Positions 42,453 through 50,495 of a stretch of DNA of 64,000 bases are shown piece by piece. The first letter of the stretch is position 1. Each line of letters begins with the position of its first letter. The stretch lies in assembly GCF_014654785.1 (NCBI RefSeq), contig NZ_BNBD01000001.1:372001-436000 (forward strand), given 5' to 3'. A model generated the notes under the pieces. That model did no database searches, was not told the origin of the DNA, and saw only the letters and a list, made by a program, of their open reading frames with translations. A program made the translations under genes and the position numbers. This stretch comes from Streptomyces mashuensis (GTDB lineage Bacteria > Actinomycetota > Actinomycetes > Streptomycetales > Streptomycetaceae).

Positions 42453-45400
42453 ATGCCCCGGATCATCGGACGGCCCCCAGGGAAGGACTGGCGGCACCGG
42501 TCGCGTGCCCCTCTCGTCGTCCGCCGTTACGCGTCGAAGGGCCGGCAGGCCGTCCTCCGCACCGCTCACCTGGTGACCATGCGGTGGTTCGTACGGGGAC
42601 CGGTGCCCGGTTCGGGGAAGTGGTCGCGCTGCCGGGGAATGCGCGCGGCCTGGCGGTACCTCGCCATGGTGGGGGCGGCCCTCTTCCTGTTCTGGTTCTC
42701 GGTGGCCCTGCCGCCCTCGCCGACTACCGCGGCAGCCTGCTGGCCGGGTGGTGCGGCGACAAGGGCATGACCTGCGGAGTGGTGAGCGGCACGCTGAGCC
42801 CGCTGCTCAGTCTCGGGTTCGCCACATCGATCTTTCTCCTCTTCTCCTACCCCCGGGTGGAGAGGAGGCTCCGCAGGATCGCACGGCAGGACCCGAGGAG
42901 ACTGGTGCCCACCGCCGGGTCGGTACTGGAACGGGTCGTCGGCCGCGAGGAGTTGTGCCAGGTACTGGTGCGCACGCTTCAGGACCCCGCCATTCGCCGG
43001 CCGTGCCTGCTGGTGGGCGGCGTGGGCACGGGCAAGACCGCCGTCCTCGTGAAGCTGACCGAGATGCTGGCCCACAAGCGTGCCGTCCCTGTCCCGGTGC
43101 GGCTGAGGAACGTCGACCAGGACGGGGGACGGTTCGACTTCGCCGAGGCCGGCCGCAGGCGGTTCGGCGAGATGGTGAACTCCGAGATCAGGTCGAACGC
43201 CCACGGTGATCGCGTCTGGCGGCAACTGGTGTCGGACGGCAGAGCCGTGGTCATCGCGGACGGGCTGGAGGAGCTGTTCGCGGAGGGCGCCGGGCAGAAG
43301 GAGCGCGACGCCGCCATCCGCCGGGCCATCCGCAAGGCGGAGCAGGACCGGCTGCCCCTCGTCATCGCCTCCCGCCCCCACCCTCCGCTGGAGGAGTCGG
43401 ACGCGGCCCTCATCGACCTGGAACCCCTCAGCGAGGAAGCCGCCCTGGAGTACCTGGCGGAGGATCAGCCGGACGCGGACGGCCTCCGCCTCGACTGGAT
43501 CGTGGAGACCGCGGCGGTCGCGGAGGCGCCGCTGTACCTCCAGATCACCCGCGACCTGCGGCAGCACCACTGGCTGGAGTACCTCACCAAGAGCAAGGAA
43601 TGGGAGGACCTGGACACCCGCCGTGCCGACCGGCCGACGCTGCGGCTTCGGCTCCTGGACACGTGGCGGCTGGCGCTGGTCAAGGGGCACATCCACGAGG
43701 ACTACGCGCTTCCCGCCACCGAACGCGAGCAGACGATCGAAGCCGTCTCGGCGCTGGCCTGCGTCGGGTTGCTGGAGGACAGGCTCGAGGTCCGGTTCGA
43801 CCAGCTGATCGACCGGCGGGACGGGCCGGCGGCCTCCCGTACCGCGTCCTCCCTGCGACGGAGGCTCAAGCAGTGGCAGCAGGGCGGCGCGCGCACGGCC
43901 TCCTCCGCGCAGGCGGACGCGTCCCCCGAGATCTGGGCCGAACTCAAGCGGCGTGTCCGGGGCCTGAGCGGAGACGACGGCATCGAGGCCCTGCCGGACG
44001 GAGCCGACATCACCCGCTGCCGCAGCCACCTGGCTCTGTACGCCGCGCAGGCCGAGAACCTGGGCCTGGTCGAGACGACCGGTGCGGGGGTCCGCTTCCC
44101 GCACAGCATCCTCCAGGCGTACCTGGGCTCCCGCTTCCTGCGCAGAATACGGCGCGACCACCTGGAAGCGGCGCTGCGCGAGCCCGGCCCCGGCAAGGAA
44201 CTCCTGGTGGCGCTGGCCCTCAACTCGCGGATGCCGGCGAGAAACCGGCGGCCCGGCACGGCGCCCCTGCTCCTGGCCGCCGCCCAGGCGCGCTGCGACG
44301 CCAAGGCGCTCGAGCTCTACACCATGGCCCTTCAGGTCGACCTCATGGAACCGGCGTCCGGCTCCCGGCACCAGGACATCGCCGATTCCCTCCTCCACCG
44401 CTGGTCGGACATCACGGTCGGCGACCAGCGATCCCTCGGTGCGGCGAAGGAGTCACTGTCGCACCAGTTCGGGGAGGTGCTCCGCGCGATCGGCGACGCC
44501 CGGACGCGGGAGGACCCCGGGTACGGCAGGAAGCCGGCGCTGGAACAGTTCCTCTCGATCGCCTTCAAGGAGCCGCGGCACGCGATCCGGCTGGCGATCG
44601 TCCAGGAACTGGGCGCCTGCGGAGACGCCGCCTTCGACATGTTGCGCAACCGCTTCCCGGTGCCCCCGAAGGGCCCTCCGCCGGAGTCGTACGACCCCTG
44701 GAAGCAGTACGAGGAGAAGTACCGGAACAAGCAGTACGAGGAGCGGGCGGCGCTCCAGGAATTCAACCGCAGCAACCCGCAGCAGGACAGGCGGACTGCC
44801 GACAGGCGGAAGAAGCTGGAGGACGAGTACCGGGAGGAGAAGCGCGTCATCCGGCGGGAGTTCGTCGCCCGGGCGTGGCTCGTCCCCTTGATGGCCGGCT
44901 CCGTCACGGACAAGCACCGGCGGCAGGCCATGGAGCGGGTCTCGCTGTGGCTGGCCCACCTCGACTGCGAACGGCTCGGCAGCAACCGCGCCGAGCTGCC
45001 GTACACCCTGGAGATCGCCCTCGCCCAGGGCTTCAAGGGCGCGGCCAACCGGCGGTTGCGTCACCGCTGTGCCAACCGCGAGTCCCGCGAGTTCCTCGTG
45101 CAGCAGGCCGAGACCCTGCTCGCCCGAGCGCGCTGCTGGTACTCCCAGGTGACGCTCATCCACGCCCTGACGCTGTGGGAGCTCCGGGACGGCACGGGCA
45201 ACCTTCCCGGCGAGACCGCCGGCACCCCGCGGTACGACGCGCCGCAGGCCGTCCGGCGCTGGGTCGGCATCGCCGGCAGCAAACGGGACCCGCGGAGCCG
45301 CAAGCCGGGCGACGTCGGGCCGAAGGGCAAGGAACGGCTGCACCCGTTCGTCGCGGAGGCCGCCGAGCTGGCGGCCCTGGCCCTGGAGACGGGGCACCCG

Positions 45401-46006
45401 GAGCACTACATCTGGATCGACGAGAGGGGAGCGATGCAGAAGGTCGGCTCCACCCCCGTCGACCCCCGCAACCAGCGCAGGCACAACCTCTGGATCCCCC
45501 CGTCGGTCGGCTGGAGCACCCTGCACCCCCGGGCGCAGCAGCTGCTCGCCGACGTGACCCTGTTGCTGAACCTCACCGAGCGGGACGGGGACCCGGACGA
45601 GACGGAGACCCGGATCGACCGGGCCAACCACACCACGCTCCCGCCCTGCCTCACCAAGGACCGCGAGCCACTGCGGCCCTCGCACACGGTGGGCCGGGCC
45701 GCCACGACCCAACCGGGCAGCACCTGCCTGCGCGACTGCCCCTTCGAAATGTGCCCCTACCCGGCAAAGGGCCAGCAGCCGTGGGCAGAACTCAACGAGC
45801 CCTTCTGCCGCCAGCAACAGGCACTGCTCCGCCCGGGCCGCCGCGGCTGGGCCGGCCTGTCCTCCCTGTGGTGGCAGCTCCAGACCCCGTTCCGCCACCG
45901 AACGGCCCCGTGGCAGGACATGCCCCGCAAGGAACTGCTCGACTTCTGGTCCAAGATGGCCCTCCGCTCCCGCTCCCACACGAGAAGCGGTGGAACGGAC
46001 ACCTGA
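42453..46006 (+). CDS. membrane-anchored NACHT NTPase, apparent frameshift near 42716
   Basis: ATG 42453 follows GAGG at an 8-nt spacing. From it the frame codes a basic N-terminus and a TM helix (WRYLAMVGAALFLFWFSVAL) then stops at 42770. The rest lies in another frame that is open to 46006. Adding one C near 42716 fuses them into a 1184-residue protein with LPPLADYRG at the junction. Features: second TM (SLGFATSIFLLFSY), Walker A GGVGTGKTAVLVKL (about 190), NACHT Walker B VVIADGLEELF (about 265), sensor VIASRPHPP, NACHT-type PLSEEAALEYLAE. A long helical region follows, with a charged coiled segment (KQYEEKYRNKQYEERAALQE), and a C-terminal Cys cluster CLRDCPFEMCPY ... FCRQQQ. Without the N-terminal part, ATG 42767 could initiate a TM-poor form. 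Confidence 0.8.
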
Positions 46007-46025
46007 GTCCCAGGCGGCCCTGGCT

Positions 46026-47183
46026 CTACAACCAGTCCCGCCGCTTGAAGATGAAGTACAGGCTCACGCACACCGCGGCCATCAGCAGGATCGCGAAGGG
46101 GTAGCCGAAGGCCCACTTCAGTTCGGGCATCGCCTCGAAGTTCATCCCGTAGATCGTTCCCACCAGCGTGGGGGCGAACAGAATGGCCGCCCAGGACGAG
46201 ATCTTCTTGATCTCCTCGTTCTGCTCGAACCCCGCCTCCGCCAACGCCCGCATTTCCGCGTTCTGCTGTTGCGTGACGAGCGTGGCGTTGACGGCCAGGA
46301 TGTCGGTGAGGGCCGAGCGGAAGCCGTCTACGCGTTCGCTGGTGTGGGTGACGTGGTCGGCGACGTCGCGGAGGTAGCGTTGGAGTTCCTCGTCGGTGCC
46401 GTATTTGGTGAAGCCGGCCATGAGGCCGCGGAGCATGCCGACGAGGGGGCGGGTGGCGCGCTGGAATTCGACCATTTCGCGGGCCAGTTCGTAGATGCGG
46501 CGGGAGACCGCGGGGTCGCCGCCGAAGACCTCCGTCTCGATTTCGTCGATGTCGTTCTGCACGCCCGCGACCACCGGGGCGTAGCCGTCGACGACCGCGT
46601 CCAGGATGGCGTAGAGGACCGCCTCCGGGCCCAGGGCCAGGAGTTCGGGGGTGGACTCCATGCGGCGGCGGACCGCTGAGAGGTCGGGGGCCGCGCCGTG
46701 GCGGACCGTGATGACGAAGTCGGGGCCGACGAAGACGTGGAGTTCGCCGAAGTCGACCTCCTCGGGTGCGTCCAGGTAGCGGGCGGCGCGGAGGACGACG
46801 AAGAGGGTGTCGCCGTAGCGTTCCAGCTTGGGGCGCTGGTGGGCTTCGAGGGCGTCCTCGACGGCCAGCTGGTGCAGGTCGAACTCCTCGGCCAGGGAGA
46901 GGAGTTCCGCCTCCGTCGGCCGGTGCAGGCCGATCCAGGCCATGCTGTCGGGGCGTTCACGCAGCTGGCGATACGTTTCCGCGAGCGAACCGGGCGTCGC
47001 CACGCGCACCCCGTCGCGGTAGACCGCGGCCTGGACGACGGTGCTGCCGGGCGGCGTGGCCGGGCGGTTGTCGTCGCCGGGGGCGGGGGTGGCCGGCGGT
47101 GGCGTGCCGCCGCGGGGTGTGGCCGGGCGCAGCCAGGAGGGTTTCCTGGGGGCCTGCCGGCGGCGGGGCGGGCGCTCGGGCAT
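46026..47183 (-). CDS. corA: CorA-family magnesium/cobalt transporter
   Basis: 385 residues from ATG 47183 (GGGAG upstream). The first 60 residues are Pro/Arg-rich. The cytoplasmic funnel domain (about 70-320) includes GLHRPTEAELLSLAEEFDLH and VEDALEAHQRPKLERYGDTL. The C-terminal two TM helices carry the signature YGMNFEAMPEL loop and end with the basic FKRRDWL. CorA pentamers conduct Mg2+ inward. It converges with the NACHT gene 19 bp away, which is the boundary of the accessory-looking region. Confidence 0.95.
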   Translation of the reverse strand: MPERPPRRRQAPRKPSWLRPATPRGGTPPPATPAPGDDNRPATPPGSTVVQAAVYRDGVRVATPGSLAETYRQLRERPDSMAWIGLHRPTEAELLSLAEEFDLHQLAVEDALEAHQRPKLERYGDTLFVVLRAARYLDAPEEVDFGELHVFVGPDFVITVRHGAAPDLSAVRRRMESTPELLALGPEAVLYAILDAVVDGYAPVVAGVQNDIDEIETEVFGGDPAVSRRIYELAREMVEFQRATRPLVGMLRGLMAGFTKYGTDEELQRYLRDVADHVTHTSERVDGFRSALTDILAVNATLVTQQQNAEMRALAEAGFEQNEEIKKISSWAAILFAPTLVGTIYGMNFEAMPELKWAFGYPFAILLMAAVCVSLYFIFKRRDWL

Positions 47184-47271
47184 CGTTCGTCTCCCTGCTC
47201 GCTCGTCGCTGGACGCGGACCGCTCCAACGCGAACAGGATATACGTCCCGAAAGGAGCGGAGCCGGGGTGG

Positions 47272-47892
47272 TCAGGCGGCCGTGACCAGGGACTCCAGGT
47301 GCCGCCGCAGGACCTGCCGCATCGCCTCCGGCGTGACCCGGCCGGGCTGGGCGACGGCCTGGACGGTGAGCCCGTCGAGGAGCGCGGACAGCCGGCGGAC
47401 CTCCACGGGGAGGTCGGCGTCCTCCGCTACGCGGCCGGCCCGCCGCGCCCCGTCCAGGACGCGGGTCAGCAGGTCGTCCATGGCTGCGTGGAGCTCGTCG
47501 GCGTGCCGGCGCAGTGCGGGGCGGAGCCGGGCGGCCGTGGTGAAGGCCAGCCACAGCGCGGCCTCCTCGCGCCGCTCGTCGTCCAGGGGCAGGAATTCGG
47601 CCAGCAGCCTCTCCACGTCGGCCCGGCGGCTCCCTCCGGGGCGTGGGGCGTCCAGGAGCCGCTGGACGTGGGCCCGGCACCGGTCGCCGATGCTGCGCGA
47701 GAGCTCGCCCATGGCGAAGAGCATCAGCTCGGAGTGGTCGTCGAAGTAGTGCCGCACCGAGCCGACGGCGAGCCCGGCCTCCTCGGCGACGTTGCGGAGG
47801 GAGGCGTGTTCCAGCCCCTCGCGGGCGGCGACGCGCAGTACGGCGTCGGCGACGGCCTGGCGGCGCGCCTCACGGTCGACGATCTTCGGCAT
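47272..47892 (-). CDS. TetR-family repressor
   Basis: 206 residues. N-terminal TetR HTH: RQAVADAVLRVAAREGLEHA, SLRNVAEEAGLAVGSVRHYF, DDHSELMLFAMGEL. The remaining helices form the ligand-binding domain with a conserved late PEAMRQVLRRHLESL. Its ATG lies 9 bp from two tandem operator-like repeats that separate it from the divergent membrane protein gene, so it very probably represses itself and that gene. Inducer unknown. Confidence 0.92.
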   Translation of the reverse strand: MPKIVDREARRQAVADAVLRVAAREGLEHASLRNVAEEAGLAVGSVRHYFDDHSELMLFAMGELSRSIGDRCRAHVQRLLDAPRPGGSRRADVERLLAEFLPLDDERREEAALWLAFTTAARLRPALRRHADELHAAMDDLLTRVLDGARRAGRVAEDADLPVEVRRLSALLDGLTVQAVAQPGRVTPEAMRQVLRRHLESLVTAA

Positions 47893-47900
47893 GGGGTGTT

Positions 47901-47945
47901 TATAGCACGGGTGGGCTATATTTGTTTTGGCATGCGTGAGCTATA
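47901..47945. promoter_or_regulatory. two tandem TetR operator copies
   Basis: Site 1 (47901-47920) is TATAGC-N8-GCTATA, a 20-bp inverted repeat. Site 2 (47926-47945) is a diverged copy ending in the same GAGCTATA and sharing the core GTG; the two sites are 25 bp apart. Both lie in the 74-bp gap between the TetR gene and its divergent partner and cover the likely promoters. Confidence 0.7.
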
Positions 47946-47966
47946 AAACGGCTTCGAGGAGTGAGA

Positions 47967-48452
47967 GTGAACATCTGGTTGCTGGCCGGCGTCATCGCCG
48001 TGGTCGTCGTCATCGTCGTCGTCAAACGCCTGGCCGGCGAACCCCTCGACGCCCGCGACCTGTTCGGCCCCGCCCTCGTCCTCACCGCCATCGGCACCTG
48101 GACCGTCGTCAGGAACGAGGCCGGGCTCACCGGCACCGACCTGGCCTGGACCGTGTCCGGTGCCGTCCTCGGCCTCGCACTGGGCGCGGCGCGCGGCGCC
48201 ACCGTACGGGTCTTCGAGAAGGAGGGCGTGCTCTGGCAGCGCTACACCGGGCGGACCTTCCTCGTCCTCGCCGTCTCCCTCGCGGTCATGGCCGGATTCG
48301 GGTGGCTCGCCGCCCGCGGCGGCATGCACGAGGGCGCCCGGCCGGTGCAGCTGTCGATCGGCGTCGGCTTCCTCGGCGAAGCCCTCGTCGTCGGGGCGCG
48401 GGGGCTGGCCACCGGTGTGCCCTTCGCCACCAGAGCCTCTCGTCGCTCCTGA
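47967..48452 (+). CDS. small integral membrane protein (DUF1453-like)
   Basis: 161 residues from GTG 47967, with GAGGA six bases upstream; GTG 47961 is less well spaced. Four to five TM helices cover most of the protein (WLLAGVIAVVVVIVVVKRLA, FGPALVLTAIGTWTVV, TVSGAVLGLALGAARGATVR, LVLAVSLAVMAGFGWLAA). The hydrophobic profile and GAARGATVRVF motif resemble DUF1453 membrane proteins. It is divergent from, and probably repressed by, the adjacent TetR protein. Such pairs often concern antibiotic or membrane stress, but the role here is unknown. Confidence 0.65.
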   Translation: MNIWLLAGVIAVVVVIVVVKRLAGEPLDARDLFGPALVLTAIGTWTVVRNEAGLTGTDLAWTVSGAVLGLALGAARGATVRVFEKEGVLWQRYTGRTFLVLAVSLAVMAGFGWLAARGGMHEGARPVQLSIGVGFLGEALVVGARGLATGVPFATRASRRS

Positions 48453-48463
48453 CGGCCGGTCCC

Positions 48464-49810
48464 TCACTCCCCGACGTCGCGCGCCCGCAGGTCCGCCGCC
48501 GTCTCGCGGCGCACGACCAGCCGGGCCCGGCCGTCCGCGACCGCCACCACCGGCGGCCGCCCCACCAGGTTGTACGCCGAGGCCATCGACAGGTGGTACG
48601 CGCCCGACGCCGGCACCGCCAGCACGTCACCGGGCCGTACGTCACCCGGCAGCGCGATGTCCTGGGCCAGCACGTCACCCGCCTCGCAGTGCCGTCCCAC
48701 CACCGACACCGGCCGCAGCGGCGCCCGAGAGGCCCGGCCCACCAGGCGCACCGTGTACCGCACGCCGTACAGCGCGGGCCGCGGGTTGTCGCTCATGCCG
48801 CCGTCCACGGCGACGAAGGTCCGGCCGCCGGTGGTCTTCACCGCCAGCACCCGGTACAGCGCCACACCCGCCGGGCCCGTGATCCAGCGCCCCGGCTCCA
48901 CGGTCAGCCGGGGCACCGGCAGGTCCTCGTGGGCACAGCACAGCGCGAGCTCCCGCTGCACCCGCCCCGCCCAGGCGGCGGGGTCGAGGGCCGGGTCGCC
49001 GGCGCGGTAGGCGATGCCGAAGCCCCCGCCCAGGTCCAGCTCGGGCAGGGTCACGCCGTGCAGGTCGCGCAGCCGCGCCAGGAGCGCGACCAGCCGCCGC
49101 ACCGCCGTGACGTACGGCTCCGCGGAGGGTATCTGCGAGCCGAGGTGGCAGTGCAGCCCCACCAGCTCCAGCCGTCGCTGGCCCAGCACCCGGGCCACCG
49201 CCCCCTCGGCGTGCCCGCCCGCGATCGGCAGCCCGAACTTCTGCCCCTCGACGCCCGTGCGCACCGCCGCATGCGCCCCCGCCTCGACCCCCGGCACCAC
49301 GCGCACCAGCACCTTCTGCCGGGCGCCGGCGGGCACCAGCGCCGCCAGCCGCGCCGTCTCGCCGATGCTGTCGATGACGACGCGGCCCACGCCCAGCCGC
49401 AGCGCGGCCCGCAGGTCCTCGGGGCTCTTGGCGTTGCCGTGCAGCAGCACGCGGTCGCCGGGGAAACCCGCGTGCGCGGCCAGCTCCAGCTCGCCGGCCG
49501 AGCACACGTCCAGGCTCAGCTCCTCCTCGTCCAGCCAGCGGATCAGCGACCGGGACAGGAACGCCTTGGCGGCGTACGCGACCCGCGCGCCCGGCAGCGC
49601 GGCACGCCAGGCGCGGGCCCGCGCCCGTACCTCGGCCTCGTCCAGCACGTAGCAGGGCGTACCGAAGCGGTCGGCGAGCTCGGCCAGTGACACCCCGCCC
49701 ACGCCCACGTCGCCGGAGGGAGGGAAGGCGGCCGAGGCCGGCCACACCGGGGCGGGCCCCGGCTCGGCCGGCAGGGGCGGCGGGGCGGCGGGAGCGAGCG
49801 GAAGGGACAC
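48464..49810 (-). CDS. lysA: diaminopimelate decarboxylase-like PLP enzyme (LysA paralogue)
   Basis: 448 residues from GTG 49810 (GAGGAG upstream). Fold III decarboxylase: PLP Lys in VAYAAKAFLSRSLI (about 90), LDVCSAGELELA, LVGLHCHLGSQIP, LDLGGGFGIAY, EPGRWITGPAG, then ArgLys region KTTGGRTFVAVDGGMSDNPR and the interface Cys in GRHCEAGDVLAQD. The last GAYHLSMASAYNLVGRPP fits meso-DAP decarboxylases. Streptomyces usually have lysA elsewhere with thrA/homoserine genes, so this is likely a second copy; the neighbourhood offers no lysine gene. Related substrates (ornithine, carboxynorspermidine) cannot be excluded. Confidence 0.85.
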   Translation of the reverse strand: MSLPLAPAAPPPLPAEPGPAPVWPASAAFPPSGDVGVGGVSLAELADRFGTPCYVLDEAEVRARARAWRAALPGARVAYAAKAFLSRSLIRWLDEEELSLDVCSAGELELAAHAGFPGDRVLLHGNAKSPEDLRAALRLGVGRVVIDSIGETARLAALVPAGARQKVLVRVVPGVEAGAHAAVRTGVEGQKFGLPIAGGHAEGAVARVLGQRRLELVGLHCHLGSQIPSAEPYVTAVRRLVALLARLRDLHGVTLPELDLGGGFGIAYRAGDPALDPAAWAGRVQRELALCCAHEDLPVPRLTVEPGRWITGPAGVALYRVLAVKTTGGRTFVAVDGGMSDNPRPALYGVRYTVRLVGRASRAPLRPVSVVGRHCEAGDVLAQDIALPGDVRPGDVLAVPASGAYHLSMASAYNLVGRPPVVAVADGRARLVVRRETAADLRARDVGE

Positions 49811-49860
49811 GGACGTTCTCCTCGGGGAAGGTCGGTTGAGAGGGCCCTGAACCCGGAGGC

Positions 49861-50247
49861 TCAGGCGCCGGCCGTCGGCCGGGCCGCCGGGGCCGACAGC
49901 TGCGGGTCGACGCACACCTGCCCCACCCCCAGCGGCGCCGCCAGCGCCCGTACCGCCGTCAGCGCCAGCGGAACGCAGGGCACGCACGGCCCCAGACAGT
50001 CGGAAAGCCGCCGCCTGGAGGTGAAGGCGACGGCCGTACGGGCACCGAGCGGGGTGCGGAAGACGCGCAGGGAGAAACCGGAGGGGCAGGGGCGGACGGG
50101 GACGAACAGCAGGCCGGCCCGCCCCTGATGGGACGGCTCCTCGTCGCCTGCGGGCAGGTGTTCCCGGCCCGCCCCGGCGGGCTGGCCCGTGGTGGCGGCC
50201 ACCGCGCGGACGGAAGCGGCCTCGGCGGGGGTGCGGCTCACATGCAT
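49861..50247 (-). CDS. SAV_915-family protein
   Basis: 128 residues from ATG 50247, GAGGA five bases upstream. The signature GLLFVPVRPCPSGFSLRVFR, TPLGARTAVAFTSRRRLSDC is that of the actinobacterial SAV_915 family, of unknown function. The cysteine pair in CLGPCVPCVPLAL is unusual. No TM segment or signal is obvious. It lies 50 bp upstream of the lysA-like gene on the same strand. Confidence 0.65.
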   Translation of the reverse strand: MHVSRTPAEAASVRAVAATTGQPAGAGREHLPAGDEEPSHQGRAGLLFVPVRPCPSGFSLRVFRTPLGARTAVAFTSRRRLSDCLGPCVPCVPLALTAVRALAAPLGVGQVCVDPQLSAPAARPTAGA

Positions 50248-50320
50248 GACGGTCCTCGCGAAGGAGTGGGTGGATGCGTCGGTCACGCTATGCCCCTCCC
50301 CGCGCCCCGCGACGGGGCTC

Positions 50321-50368
50321 TTGACAGCACGTTGACCCCTCGTGGCAGAGCCTTGACGACGCGTTGAC
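50321..50368 (+). promoter_or_regulatory. array of four TTGAC repeats at 11/21/11-bp spacing
   Basis: TTGAC begins at 50321, 50332, 50353 and 50364. The pairs (CTTGACNNCNCGTTGAC) are 32 bp apart, so all copies lie on one DNA face. The 11-nt direct repeat with a GTTGAC core recalls PhoP/AfsR-type response-regulator boxes of Streptomyces (consensus GTTCACC). The array lies 128 bp before the acyl-CoA synthetase start and 74 bp before the divergent SAV_915 start. Confidence 0.6.
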
Positions 50369-50495
50369 GTACCCCGCCCGACCGGCCACGCTTCGGCACC
50401 AGGTCGGTGACGGGCTCTTGAAACACCGGCACACCGTGGACGAACAATGACCCGGGCGGGCACCGCCGCACGCCCCCGGCGACCTGGAGGAACAC

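Noticed and set aside
42514..42720. Programmed -1 frameshift signal at the NACHT junction
   Set aside because: No X-XXY-YYZ slippery heptamer is present and no clear downstream hairpin at the right distance; only three C precede the junction. Kept only as a remote alternative.
50283..50495. Second small gene between the SAV_915 gene and the acyl-CoA synthetase gene
   Set aside because: Open frames here have no credible start or ribosome-binding site, and the region is better explained by the TTGAC array and promoters.
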